This document shows positions 25,804 to 38,700 of a stretch of 64,000 nt of DNA, piece after piece. The stretch spans positions 4,253,501-4,317,500 of the forward strand of contig NC_056760.1 of assembly GCF_018687715.1 (NCBI RefSeq), written 5' to 3'. The stretch comes from Carya illinoinensis (lineage: Eukaryota > Streptophyta > Magnoliopsida > Fagales > Juglandaceae). Numbering within the stretch: position 1 is the stretch's first letter; every line of letters begins with the position of its first letter. A program made the position numbers and the translations under genes. Under the pieces are notes generated by a model. It saw only the letters and a list, made by a program, of their open reading frames with translations, made no database searches and was not told the DNA's origin.

Positions 25804-25950
25804 AGTACCTACGAGTGCATTGGCGCCTTAGAGCGCATTTGATAGCGAAAATCTCTCATGGCAAACGAATATTTCAATAAATGGGTGCAATTATTAGAAG
25901 GATACAACATGTAGTATCCTAGTATGACACATTTGGATGGAGGGGGTGAT

Positions 25951-26295
25951 TGTTGAAGGTCCCTCCATGTGTTGCCCATACTTTGCCCATGTGCTCATGT
26001 GTTGCTCATGTGGTGATGTTCCTCACATGTGCTTCCATGTGAATTAAGCATTGCATTCCAGCGCATATGTGGAGGGAGATGAGCTCATCCTCTCTTAAAT
26101 AGGAGAGGATGTCTGAAGCATAAACCATCCTGAAGAAGAGAGTAAAGTGAGAAGTGTGTATAGTGCCATTTGAGATAGAGAGTTATTTTGAATATAGTGT
26201 TTCCGCCCAGTGGACGTATAGGCAAATTGCCGAACTACTTAGATATTGTCTCTATTTATTCTGTGTTTATTTTCTGGGCAGCTCTAGGCACAACA
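25951..26295 (+). repeat. 3' LTR of the Copia element
   Basis: 345 bp, beginning TGTTGAAGGTCCC and ending TAGGCACAACA, preceded by a purine-rich tract. It retains the TCTCTTAAATAGGAG segment missing from the 5' LTR. Confidence 0.92.
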
Positions 26296-26318
26296 AGTCT
26301 GAGGTCTTGGACTTGGCT
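26296..26318. repeat. Right copy of 23-bp duplication flanking the Copia element
   Basis: Identical to 20831-20853; RECA3 exon 8 continues directly after it with TGTGAACATGG. Confidence 0.9.
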
Positions 26319-26685
26319 TGTGAACATGGAATCATCATTAAAGAAGGAAGCAAATACCTAATAAAGGGAGAATTTTTCAGTGATAAACATCAAGCTGAAC
26401 AGTATTTGGTTGAAAACAATGGAATCCTCGATAAGATAGTCATGATCTTACGAAGAGAGTTGTTTGAAAGAAAGAGAGAAACAGTTTAGGTCCTCCGTGG
26501 ATGAGTAGTATTCAAATATAGTAAAAGCCTGGACGTCAAAGGAGCCAACCACCTTCTGAGACACGGAGAGACCCGAAGGGTGTTTGGATTTGAGATTACA
26601 AGTGTTAAGGTAAAAGGGTTGCACTAGATTTGAATTCATAAGCGTACAAGGACACCAACATCTGAAGTTGACATAATCGGTAGAC

Positions 26686-27641
26686 TGTTGGAACAAAAGG
26701 GGCTGCAAATCAAAATAGTGAGAGAAAGTGTGCTTCAAAGCACGTTACAAATGTCGCTTTCCTTAAGACAATATTCATCCCCACCAATTACAGTATGCAC
26801 ACGGGTTACAAGCGAATTTGCCTCTAAGATACAATGAAATCTAGAACAATTTTGTTTGTCTAACTGCGTTATGCACACATAAAATTAGACCCTAAATACC
26901 CTCTGATTTTGCTATTCAATTAAGAAATTAGAAATCTGTTCTCTCGAGAACGAACAGATTTTAACAAGTTTTGAAGAAATAAAATATTTGAGAGAGAGAG
27001 AGAGAGAATCCAAAATTTTATTCTAATATCTCAAATTACAGGCCAATGGGTCTATTTATAGATGGTTAAAAGATATGAAAGAAAAGTTATTATTCTTTGT
27101 TTTTTTGAAAATCTGTTTGGAATAGGTATATATATTATGACTGTTGCCTTACGACACATCAGTTGGACTTAGTCCAATTGTTGCCTTGTTTCCCCTTTCA
27201 ACTGGTTGGCACCAGTTCGAATCATGGCGTGCGCGCGCATTGGGAAATTAATTTTTACTTATGCGTTGCAACGCCTCGCGCATGGAGCCCCACTGATGCG
27301 TTGCTGCGCCTCGTGCACGCCCCCCACATGCAGTGCGTCGTGCCCCCTTGAGCCAAGCGGTGCTTCACGCATGCGCATGCCCTTGGTGCTTGGCTGGGAA
27401 GAGAAATCAAAAAACCAACATGAGAGTGACTCGGAATCAAGCCCTCATGGCAACCCAAAGGCAACAACACCACCAGGCCAACTATTGTCTTCTGAACAAT
27501 TATAGACCCAAAATATAATAAACCTCACAAACTTTCCATATTTTCTCTCTTTCCAAAATAATTCACAACTTCCAAAAACAACGCAAAAATATTATTAATA
27601 AATATAATATATAACTAATTATTTTGAAAATATTTCTACCA
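26686..27641 (-). mobile_element. Solo LTR, 956 bp, in the RECA3 copy 2 flank
   Basis: Bounded by TG...CA (TGTTGGAACAAAAG at the left, TTTCTACCA at the right) with a 5-bp target duplication: TAGAC at 26681-26685 (CAGAC in the third RECA3 copy) and CAGAC at 27642-27646. A TATA box in the minus-strand reading (CTATAAATAG, about 27051) and the minus-strand end ...TTGTTCCAACA suggest the LTR points left. No internal retroelement domain is present. It contains an AG run near 26993. The intact RECA3 flank at about 9804 shows the empty site. Confidence 0.85.
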
Positions 27642-28926
27642 CAGACACCTTCTGTTACTTCAGAAGACAGCCAGGTGAGTGGGATTTCTTTTGCTTGCCT
27701 TCTGAGTCAACTCTGATGTGGGTTAATTCGCGTTTGACTCTTTAACTTGTTAATCTTTTTGTGATTTTTATTAGTTACAAAATCTTGTAAAGTTATTGTA
27801 CAAGCAAAGAACAATAAAAACATCATTCGTAAATATTTGGAATCGTGTATATCTAATCCAATGTTTCAGCTCTGTTTCCTCGTGTAATTCATCTAGGAAA
27901 TAGTGTTCTAATGGCACTGGTCTGCAAAGAGGGATGCGAGAACTAGTTTTATCTAAGTTACCAAACTTTCGAAGAAGAGTGATATTTTCTACAGGTAGCG
28001 TTTGAATGAATTTGAAAACAAATGTTTCTGTCAATCAAATCAAAGCACCCCACCTCCTACTTGGCATCTTCCATTCTCCTCATCCTATCTTCTAGCAGGC
28101 TGTTCCCATTCCGTAAAGGAGCTTGATTTTAGCCCGCTTTTCTATTCTCTGAATCACATGCATGCAGCATGATTTGCGCTTGTCGCCTATTGATCGAAGA
28201 CTCCTGCCAGGTCTGCAGGTAGACCTAGTCCACACCCAAGTCCACTAGTATGACAAAATCAGTTGGATCTATGAATTTTCCACACGGCATTTTGTCAAGC
28301 ATTTGTACCCCTCCACTGTGTGTGATGTGTGCGTTCGATCTACTCAATTTCGAAACGCATGAATCAATTATAAGCCAAAGGGACAAATGATCATTCAAAA
28401 TTTTTTTTCATGATTGCAAATTGCCACTGCTTAGTAATGGAGTGATCGTGTGGCTAGCTACATTAATGAGCAAATCTGGAAAAGTACAGGTTAAGTTGAA
28501 ACAAGATCGAGTTATTGTAAGTGTTGTCCAGCGACACAAAGAAACACGATCACTATCCTAGAAGAGAGGCAAGTAATGAACTTGGGTATTTGGAGAAAAT
28601 GTACCTTTCATCACAAAGAAATACGGAAAAACCGAAGACTATTCAACGAGAAAAAAAAAAGGTAGTTCCACAAAATAACGAGCAATTAGATGTGGCCGCT
28701 TCAAATTTCAATGATGCAATTTGGTGCATTGAATGGATAACTTTCTAAGCAACCAACGTTTCCATAAAGTGAGATTGGCCTGTTGAAATTTAACATGTAA
28801 TTCTGAGGATCACTCAATACGTACTCAGAAACAAACACAAGCCTTTACACCCGGCCCCCTTTAAAATGCATCTATAGTTGCTACCCTTCTTTGCTTATTC
28901 TTCCCTTTTCTTCTATATTTTCCTTA
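27642..28926. other. RECA3 3' flank of unit 2 and glucanase B upstream region
   Basis: Aligns with 9806-11330 of unit 1. It holds one copy of the minisatellite unit (about 28537-28630) that is present four times in unit 1. No gene is seen. A poorly defined promoter for glucanase B must lie in its last few hundred bases; no clear TATA box was found. Confidence 0.7.
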
Positions 28927-30552
28927 ATGGCTAAGTCCGATTCTGCCGGGAAAAGCCCTTCCATAATTTCCACAATGCTCGTTCTTGGACTGCTAATGGC
29001 TACTCTAGGCACAACAGGTCTAGATCTTCTTTTAATTTCTATTTCGCTCTCTTTAATTTCTTACATATAATTCAAACCAAAAGACCCGTCACAACCCGCC
29101 CCAACTCGAATGCTCAGTACTGGCCTGACCAAGGTTCAGGATATAGCTCGTTAGGAACACTATACTTCGCCAAGATCATGATCTGTCCTCTCACAACTCT
29201 ATGCAGGATGAGACGAGGACCTTTTCTACTGTACACCCAAAAACCAGTTACCATTCTGCACGGCACTGGGTCTTTTTCCTATATATAGATCAGTAGAATG
29301 TGCACTAGTTTCGTGTTTTAGGATATTAATTGATCAGCCAAGTTAAGGACAGAGCTCGATCATGTGTTACTACCAGCATAACTTTTTTTCATGTTTATTT
29401 TTTACGAGTAATTCGATGACAATTAAGGAGGAAATTGAGCGCATATTTCAATTGGAACTAAACCATATGCCGTATAGGCTTTATATATAGGAGATCAAGC
29501 TGCACAAAGTTTGTGCCATAAGAAGTGGGCGCAAAGCGTGCATTGGCATTTTTATGTATATGTAGTAAAACCATTGGTCATTTGTTGTTTAATTGACGCA
29601 TGCAGGTGCGCAAGTTGGTGTTTGTTATGGAACACTTGGTGATAATCTACCACAGCCGACAGAAGTTATAGCCCTCAGTAAACAAAACAACATCCGAAGA
29701 ATGAGAATCTATGATCCAAACCAAGCTATTCTTCGAGCCCTCGGAGGCTCCGACATTGAGCTCATGCTCGGCCTTCCGAACGACAACATTGAAAACATCG
29801 CTTCAAGCCAAGCCAATGCAGACGCTTGGGTTCAAAACAACGTGAAAAACTTCGGTAATGTCAGGTTCAAGTATATTGCAGTTGGAAACGAAGTAAAGCC
29901 TTCGGATCGACATGCACAGTTCCTTGTCCCAGCCATGCGAAACATTCAAAACGCATTTTCTGCAGCTGGCCTCGCAAACCAGATCAAAGTTTCCACTGCC
30001 GTTGACAATGGAGTACTTGGAGAGTCCTACCCCCCATCAAGAGGCTCTTTCAAGCCCGAATACAGGCCACTTCTTGATCCTATCATCAGCTTCCTAGTGA
30101 ACAACCGGTCTCCATTACTCGTTAACTTGTATCCATATTTCAGTCACATTTATGACCCCCAAAATGTTCATCTGGACTATGCCCTTTTCACGGCTCCTTC
30201 AGTTGTAGTGAGCGACCCTCCGCTCAGTTATCGTTATCTTTTCGATGCCATACTAGATGCAGTTTACTCGGCATTGGAGAAGGCCGGCGGGGGGTCATTG
30301 GAGGTCGTTGTATCGGAGTCGGGTTGGCCTTCAGACGGTGGGGTAGCCACATCGCTTGAAAATGAAAAAACTTACATCACGAATTTGGTTCAGCATGTGA
30401 AGGGTGAAGGCACTCCAAAGAGACCTGGAAAGCCGATAGAAACTTATTTGTTTGCCATGTTTGATGAGAATCGGAAAGAACCAGCGTTTGAGAAACACTG
30501 GGGGCTCTTTCTTCCCAATAAACAGCCCAAGTTCCCAGTTAATTTTGGTTAA
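28927..30552 (+). CDS. Glucan endo-1,3-beta-glucosidase, GH17 (glucanase B)
   Basis: A second, more diverged PR-2 type beta-1,3-glucanase. Exon 1 is 28927-29017 and exon 2 is 29606-30552 (GT-AG), 345 aa. Residues 1 to about 31 form a signal peptide ([12 protein letters not shown] core); the mature enzyme starts near AQVGVCYG. The proton donor is Glu126 in VGNEVKP and the nucleophile Glu268 in VVSESGWPS. It ends at FPVNFG with no vacuolar extension, so it is predicted to be secreted. Compared with A and C the enzyme has many substitutions across the fold but keeps [18 protein letters not shown] and AMFDEN. Its counterpart in unit 1 has been deleted down to 28 bp. The gene appears intact. Confidence 0.93.
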
Positions 30553-31696
30553 GAATGGTATTAGATCATCGATCATATATATAATATATATGTATGGAAT
30601 AAGTGCAACTTTGGTGCACAATATGGCAATAAATTACACTCTGCTTGTAATCCCATACCATATATGCATGAAATATTGCTGTCTAGAATCATGAGTAAGA
30701 TATATCCGAGTTTACAATGATCGATCTGCCTTGAATACTTTTTTGCAATTAAGAAAGAAACAGATACGTACAATGTCTTGTGCAACGTCGTACCCTACGG
30801 TATTTAATAATATTAATTGCTTGTGACAGCTTGGACGAACGTCCTTGGCCTTAAATATTAATGTGAAATTCACATGTTCTTGTCCCAAAAGTTCAAATCC
30901 TTTCCCATCATGTGTCTAGCTAGAGCACAATTTCGCTCTAAAATATTTTTTTTTTGGCATGAACCTTTAATTTGGAACAAAATGAGGATGGGAATTTTTC
31001 ATCTCAAATAGTCTTTAAGAGAAACGGCATAATTCGGTGACAAATTTAAGAGAAATAGTTCATACATAAATATATATATATATATACTAGGACATGATCA
31101 ACGTGCAAAACACGTCTGTCTAATTGGGTGAAATGATTATTTTTAAAAAAATAATATATCTTCATTTGCAATTTACAACATAGTAAATAATTATATTAAA
31201 TTTCATTAAAATATACAGTAAAGATCTCATTTAACAAAATAGACTAATACATTCAAAAAAAATTTTAATTTCTTATTATCATTATTACTTAATTTAGTTG
31301 TACTAGAATAATAGTTAATAATAATAACTTAGATAAAACTATTATTTATGCAAGTACAAATATTAAGGCTTAGGACAAGGCCTACAACAGAATAAAAGTA
31401 CCTTAAAACAAGTCCAATAAAAATAAAGTTCACGTGAGTACTCCGATTTCAACATAAAATAACTTATTAATTTTGTAAAAACTTCATCAAAGAAATCAAG
31501 CCCACGTAAACCATTAGTCCAAAAATAATTCAACCATATCTTAAACACTAAGGGGTATATATATATATATATGTAATAATAGCAAAATAATCATTTATTA
31601 AATTTTACAAAGGAGCTACCAGTCAAATGGTTAAAAGTCTTAAGGGTCTTTTGGTAAACAAGACTTAACGGAAAAATAAGAAAATTTACTATATAT
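30553..31696. other. Glucanase B 3' flank
   Basis: Non-coding. From about 31005 it aligns with unit 1 from 11359. The region ends in the TAT target site of the CACTA element (31694-31696). Confidence 0.7.
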
Positions 31697-31715
31697 CACT
31701 ACAAGAAATCGGGGT

Positions 31716-31880
31716 TATTCCGGGGATTTAATAATCGCCGCAAAATATTTCGTTGGCAAAAGTATGTTTTTCCGGCGAGTTAAAAATCCCCGCGAAATTC
31801 ATGATCTAATAATACCATTTACTAGCCGGGGCTTATAATAACTATTGCAACGATTATAAAATCGCTGCTATATTGCAATA
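31716..31880. repeat. Left subterminal inverted motifs of the CACTA element
   Basis: About four short dyads: GGGGATTTAATAATCGCCG, CCGGCGAGTTAAAAATCCCC, a weaker one near 31823, and GCAACGATTATAAAATCGCTGC. They are related to the motif of the right-end array and probably serve as transposase-binding sites, by analogy with Spm TNPA. Confidence 0.7.
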
Positions 31881-32195
31881 TACTTTTGCCTGCGCCAAAA
31901 CTACGTCACTTTACCTCTATCTTTGGGCGCGAAGTATTATTTTTCATCCTCGTCCCGCGTCCCCCCCCCTGCAACCACCAAAACCCACCCCCCGATTCCC
32001 TACGGCCTGCTCCTTCGTTCTCCACAGCCGAGTAAAACATACTGTCCTTCTCCAAAAGACCACCGACGCCATATGCTTACCTATTTCAGCCGAAGGAAAT
32101 CTCCAGCGATTTAGCCACACCACCACCACGCCATTTTCTTCCCACGGAGGTTGAACCAGAGTCCATACGGCTGAAAGCTTCAGGTTCCATTCTTC

Positions 32196-32196
<1 letters not shown>

Positions 32197-32243
<47 letters not shown>
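32197..32243. repeat. (TC)n microsatellite inside the CACTA element
   Basis: A near-pure TC run of about 47 bp, followed by more CT-rich sequence. It lies in a 5'-UTR-like stretch that ends in a plausible donor (CCACTG|GTAAGC at about 32408). No protein is evident. Confidence 0.85.
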
Positions 32244-32248
<5 letters not shown>

Positions 32249-34057
32249 ACACACTATCTCTCTCTCTCTCACTCGTGAAAACCCTCTGATTTTGTAATCC
32301 TAGGGCATTCAGTTGTTTCCCCTTCTCTATCTCCACCGAAGATTGAATGGGAAAGTTGGTGCTGCACGGCTTGTGAAGTGCTTGGAGTTCTGAGTTTCCG
32401 ACCACTGGTAAGCACCTTCTCCTTCTCTGCTTCTCACCACACACCCACGTTCACTTCAAGTTATAATTTTTTAGCCCCATCCTTTTCGTTCGGTATTTAA
32501 CAACTGATTTTTTGCTTCCTAATTGAACTATAGTTTTAAAATTTGGACTTGAATGTAAAATGGAAACAATATTCCATTCTGAAACCCCCAATTGCAGTTC
32601 AATAATGATGCAAATGGTAGCCGACCTGCCAAGATAGATATAACTGGCTTTAGTGATTTTAAATTAAATGCTGCTGGGCTGTTCTCTGGTATTTAGTTTA
32701 TCTGATTTTATCACTATGGAAAATTAATTATTGAACTGTTTCTTAGTTTTTGGCCTATGCAGCGAGTTGCTTAGGGTTTTTATTTGAAATCTGTGCTTCT
32801 CCAGTTTCTGTATATAAGAGTCCCTGACATTTCTTGCTTCTCATCTGTTCCTTTGTATGGTTTATACTTTATTTGTTGCATGGATGATTTGTGTTTTATT
32901 GGTTTGTTTCTGTTATAGTACCCTGTGGGGCTGGTTTGATGTTGGTGGTTTGTGGTGATCATTTTCCCTAGCCTTCAGACAGTTTTTAATTTGTATTGTG
33001 TTAAGTATTCTTTTTTTCACTTAAATAGGTATGTGATTTTAATTTTGACAAGTATAAAAGAGATAGTATAAGAGAACTCCTCTACATGATTTCTGATGGG
33101 ACTATTCCATACAAATCAGGGTTATCTCTTCCCTCAACACCTTAAACTTGTGGGCGAGTTATCTTTTAAGGGATATCAACATTTGTAATGTTTTTCTTTA
33201 GTTCTGTTTCTGCTTTAGATTGTACTTAGGTTTATTCTCTTGTATACTACCCGTGTACTTGGGCTATGCCTATTTACTATGAATAAAATCCATAATATCT
33301 ATCAAAAAACATAAAAAACCTATATGTTAGTTAGCTGGAAAATGTTCAACAGAGTTTTTTCCAGCTAGACATTTTTGGATGCCATATGAGTTTTGGAAAA
33401 CGGATGACAAATTTAGCCTTTTGATTGCTCTATGTTCATGATCACTAATATGATGTAGAAGAGTCTTTGAATCATTATTTTAGAACTTAGATCAGCAAAA
33501 GAGTACTCACTTTTGCATCATGCATTTAGAAGCCACAGTTTGTGTTTTTATCAAATAGGCGAATATGGCATAGCATTTTTTGTGTTATTTTGTTAAGAGT
33601 AGGTTACACATTTATTACTTGCAGATATCGCTTGCTTTAAGTACTCTATCACAGTTTGTAATACTGTAAATAGTTACAGTATCAACATCAAACTAGTTTT
33701 TAGTAAAAAACTACCGGGCTAAAGTAAATCTCTTTGCTAACTTTTAGTGCACATGTATTAAAATATGTATTAAATAAAGTATTAAAAAAAGTTAATTTTT
33801 ATTCTCTAGAAATACTTATTATAAACTAAAGTAAGTATACAAAACTGACAACTCCATTTTTGGATCAAGATGTATGGGGGTTCTTCCTTTAACTTGAGAT
33901 ATTGAACATGCATATGATTGTTAAATCTATTCTTCCCAAACATTTTATACCCACACCAAAATTTGGCAGATCATACATCAAAGCTATTTAAATTGACCAA
34001 CTTTATGAATAAGTTTAGAGAAAAAAGATGTGATGCATATCGCTAACATCAATACAC

Positions 34058-34120
34058 CTGTAATAAAGGAACTTCCTCGATGGGCAGTTCCACTCCAAGG
34101 TCTCCACGAGCAACCATTGC
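34058..34120 (-). pseudogene. Captured pyruvate kinase exon inside the CACTA element
   Basis: On the minus strand a 63-bp exon of exactly 21 codons is flanked by a good acceptor (TTTTTTTGCAG) and a donor (GTGTAT). It encodes AMVARGDLG and ELPIEEVPLLQ, the conserved segment of pyruvate kinase around the MVARGDLG motif. The ELPIEEVPLLQ variant is the plastid alpha (PKp1) type as I recall it. No neighbouring pyruvate kinase exons are recognisable, so this is a gene fragment carried by the transposon, not a working enzyme. Confidence 0.8.
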
Positions 34121-35670
34121 CTGCAAAAAAATAAAGAAAACTAGTTCTGTTGCCATAGGAAGGATGATATGTCTTTGAAGGTCACAAAAAGATTCTTTCA
34201 GATCCTTAATATGTTTCCTCATATCAAAAAAAAAAAAACTAGAAGATTTGTCCAAAAGATTGCTAATTAGTTAACAGTGAGTACAAGCATGTTATTTTTA
34301 TGGTTCCCTTTTTTTTTTTTTTTTTTCTGGGTGGGGGGGCGGTGTGGTGACCATAAATTCTGTCCTGATTTCTTTTGTACTTATATAATCATCTGTTTTT
34401 AATTCTTTGAGAATATTAAGCAGGCAATGAACTTAATGTAAAACTTCCCACATCAGTTTTTTCTGAGATTAGGGATCACCTGTCAGCACACTTCTTAACT
34501 TTTAACAACTGCGAAACACCTGCAGTATTATATGTTTTACTACTAATATTGTTTTAATAATTGGTTGCTTAGGCCCTGTCTCTTTCTTGGAAATAATTGT
34601 GTGTTTTAATTTGCATTTGGTTTGAATTTGCAGCAGATTGCCATTGTGCAGCAATAGCAATTAAAACATCACGCACATCCTGCCGCGACTGTTGTTGCTA
34701 AATAGGTAACTATGATTTTGTATTTTTGGCCTACTTTCTGGCTTGATTTGCTGTGAGTGGCAGAAAAGTACAAGAACTTAGATCCATGAAATCCTAGATG
34801 CATAAACCAGTGGACTTGGTATGGACTTTTTGGTTTTAAAGACTACCATGTATAAAGCGAATAATCCAAAATTTCAATACTATTTTTGTCATCCGTTTGT
34901 CTTCCATGTTTAAAACAGTATTTTGATGAATACATATAGAGCTAAAACATTAACGACCAATTCTATGTTTACACTTATATATATGGCCTGTTTAAAACAG
35001 CTTGTTTTTCTCCTATGAATTCTTTGTACAATGTGGGATCTGATTATTTATATGTTGATTATAATATCACATATTAGTTATATATATGTTATAACTAGTG
35101 TGTGTTTTATATAGAATTATTCAAATTTACTTTTAGTGTGATTAAAAGAATAGAACATCATATCCTAGTATTTTAGATTGTTTAAAGTTAATTTATCTTT
35201 TTACTCGTTTTGGGATCTCAGATAACAAAATTGAGTCTTTTGTTATAAAAATTTAATTGAATGGAAATATAGATTTTATTTTATTTATTTTTATTAATAA
35301 ACAAAAGACTCAATATACTTTTGTTTATTTATATGAAATAGATTAGTTAAACTGAATTAGAAAAATAAATAAATTGATGATTTAAGGATCGATGGCCACC
35401 GACCCTATTAGAGAAACCCAACAAATCTAGATTTTAAGGAAGGTCACCCTTAATTGATAGTCATGTCCCTTTTTGTACAGGCCTCTGGATCTCTCTCTGC
35501 CATTACTTCAAATCTTTGGGTTTTGCCTCTACCATTAGGCTCTAGCCTTCCTTTAGTGCTGATAAGAGAGGCAGGCCAAGGGCCACATGAGCAGTTTGAC
35601 ATTTGTGTTTGTGGTTGAGTTATTGACCATGCTAACTCAATAAGAAATTAAAGGGTTGACCAGATTTGGG

Positions 35671-35703
<33 letters not shown>

Positions 35704-38700
35704 TCAACTATAATTTTTGCATATAATTATAAAAATGTTATAATTCTAAATAAATAAATTTACAAATTGCTATAAATTTGTAACTCGTGAAAATAATTTG
35801 TGACATTTTACATATATTAATATGATTATAAATTTATTTTTATAATCATTTTGGTTCTAATAATAATCCACTTTAAATTAATTTTAGATGAAATTAATTA
35901 AAGGGTTGTCAACTTGATCATTCATTAATTAATTTCCATTAAAAACAAAAGGAAAGTTGCAGCATTAGTAGCAGTAATTACTTAAGACCTTGAGTGAACT
36001 GATGTGAATAGATATAGGAAATTGGGGAGAGATAAATGTAACCATGATCGATGGGGGTACTGGAGGGCCTGAGGCAGGCAGCTGGCCCTGCTGTACGTAC
36101 TTAAAATCGTGTCTACACAGACAATGACTGCCCCTTTGCTTTGCTTGCTTGCTTGCTTGCTTTATTTGATGTGATCAGAGTCCAAAGTCTGGGCACAAAG
36201 CATTAAAAATAGTGCAGAAGTAAAAACCAGCAAGTAAAAAGAACATTTACTTCTGATACTATTATGTTTCTAGATCTCATTTATTGTCTTCAAGTATATC
36301 ATACAGTTATATATAAATGTAAGTTATATTACATATTATCTTAAATAACAGAACTAGTAGCTTCCATAGGGTTTTGGTCAAAAGGAGGATGTTTCATTTG
36401 CAACAACAAGGCATTGCAAGATGAAAGAGCATTGAAATTCAAAACAACGGTAAAGAAGGGAAGTATGCATTGATATGTCTTGAGGTTGCCAGTGGAAACC
36501 CATACTCTCTGTTAATGATATTCAACAGAGATCAACCATTTCTGCATTAGACAGGTTTTAGGTTTTTTCCCCTCTATTATTTTACAAATATCTTGCTTCT
36601 TTCTCCATCTTAGGACTGAAGAAACCCAACAAGTGCTGTAGGTTTATTTAAAGTAAAATAAACCTATTCCACGGCAGTTAGAGATTTACTAACACCATCG
36701 CTAAGATGGTACTCATTAAAGTCACTTGTCAACTTAATCCCATCTCCTTCGGACATATTAACATATTAACAGAAACCAGACCTGAAAATTAGTTATGAGC
36801 GCCCTATATTTTAGATACTAGACTAACTTGTTGATTTGGTTTGAATTACCATGCATTATCAATCGGGGAATAGAGTGAAGGTAAGATCCATAACCAATTC
36901 TAATGTCGCTTTTATTGTTATTTATCATTGTATGTTTTACTACTAAAACATGTTTATGGATCTGAATGGCTTCATTCAAAATAGGGGCAAGAGGTTGCCT
37001 TGGAACAACCTTTTTAAATTTGTGGCTGCAAAAAACGTGTAACTAAATTTAAGTAGAGTTAATGCTTATCTAGAATATGAGAATGTGGCAGAGTATTTAA
37101 GGAAGCCCCGTGGAATCAGATTTATAATCATAGCAGGTTATACACTTTTCCTTAGCTTTCAAGCGTGTGCTGTAGGTTGTATCGTGCCAAGTGTTTAGTT
37201 CTTTCAGATAATGTTGGTTGGATGAGTCTCATGTATCAACTATTTAGGCAATGAATACTTCCTTTGTTGGTGTTTTACAGTTTTAAAGGCTTTGAGCACC
37301 AATTCCTGAATGATGAAGCTCTTCGACATGTCCCAAATAATGATGGTAAGCTTCATTAACACTGATTGCATACAAGAAGTGATTAAGTTCTGTTACAGTA
37401 CCCTCACTGCAGTAGTATAACTTAAGTTTTGGTTGTGGTGCACCTGTCATAATGGAAGGGGACAAAAAGCTGGTCATGCCAATATCTCAACTTAATTGCT
37501 GAGTACTGATTTTGCTGCTGACTTAACATATTGGTATGTGAGTCATCTTGCGGTATGTTTTTCCCCCCCAGCCAGCAGTTAGTATAACTGCTGCATGCAT
37601 ATTGGGAATCGACCCATCAAGGGTTGGCAGATACTCTAGGTTAGATATAAGGCCTGAACTTTGCCCACAGTTTTGCTTAAATACATCGTTCAGATTTCCA
37701 AACTGATTGGTCATTTAACTCACTCAATTAATTCATCATGTATGGAATAATTTACGGAAATGGTTTGCCTAAGCAGGACACAATCAGGGTTATTTTGACA
37801 ACCATCGATACACACCTTGCTCATGCCATTCTTTTCAGATTCTGCATGGGGAGTGAGTTAACAAATTGAATCAACATTTTGCTTATTTAAATTGAGTCTT
37901 GTTTCATCAGATTTTTGGCCGAGTAGTATAAATTGAGTCTTGTTTCATCATTTTTTGGCCGAGCTTGTATAAATTGAGTCCCCAGGACGTAGTTGTAGCT
38001 AAAATTCTCATGCTTCTTCGAGCATATTGCACATGCACCATAGATCAATCCATCCATGGCTGCTTGAATATTAAGCAACTCGTGGTACGGCTGCGCCCAT
38101 TTTGTACCTGGCGCATGCAAATAGGTGAATTGATGGGAATAACAAGTTTTGGAAAAAATAGTTGGCTAAGGTACATGATTTAAGGATTTTTGCTTTTTCC
38201 TTAATGTGATCCAAAACAAAAACTAGAGAAACTTGTAGTGTACATGCAATTACGACATTACAGCCGAGTAAATATATATATTAGCATACAATAGAAACCC
38301 CCATATCAATTAGTAATTGCATGCTGCAGCGAGCTATCGGAAAGAACAACTTAATAATAGGGTTTTTCTTGGTCATCCAAATGCTAGGATCAGTTTCTTA
38401 TTTGGCCAGCGATTCTTCCTCAAACCGCTTATTATAGGATGAGATGAAGGGCACTCTATGGCTTCTGACTTTTTTGCCACTTTCTGTCCAAGTCTTGAAT
38501 CGCCCGACAGTAAGATTTATATGACCAAATGTTAGTAAGTTATTAGTCTCACCATTAACAACAAATAAATCTCATCTCTGCAAGACTTAATACACTTTCA
38601 ACAGCATGCCATAATTAGTTAGTTTACCTTGTGCCTCTATGATTAATACTAAATCCACTGCATTTATATTTTCTTAAACTATCTCAATTTCTGATGGGCC

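Larger units (their letters stand above)
20854..26295 (+). mobile_element. Ty1/Copia LTR retrotransposon, decayed, 5.4 kb
   Basis: A full-length but dead element in the same orientation as RECA3. 5' LTR 20854-21223; primer-binding site TGGTATCAGAG (21226-21236), complementary to initiator Met tRNA; gag-pol 21790-25803; polypurine tract GGATGGAGGGGG (about 25936-25947); 3' LTR 25951-26295 with TGTTG...CAACA ends. The two LTRs differ by many substitutions and by indels, so the insertion is not recent. It is absent from the other two RECA3 copies. The flanking duplication is 23 bp rather than the usual 5 bp. Confidence 0.93.
19604..26489 (+). pseudogene. Truncated RECA3 copy 2 (exons 6-8 only), split by a Copia element
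   Basis: Begins inside RECA3 intron 5 and retains exons 6 (20175-20321), 7 (20441-20574) and 8 (20728-20853 continuing at 26319-26489). Exons 1-5, with the presequence, Walker A and Walker B, are absent, so no RecA ATPase can be made. Exon 7 has lost one A before its donor (GAGGATAG in place of GAGGATAAG), which shifts the frame. Exon 8 is interrupted by the Copia element at 20854-26295. The left end joins the block shared with the IQD upstream region at ATCGA (19604-19608). The copy is clearly dead; a chimeric non-coding transcript is possible but unsupported. Confidence 0.92.

Noticed and set aside
27163..27518. Overlapping open frames in several phases inside the solo LTR
   Set aside because: They lie in a GC-rich stretch of the LTR, overlap each other on both strands and show no domain; open by composition only.
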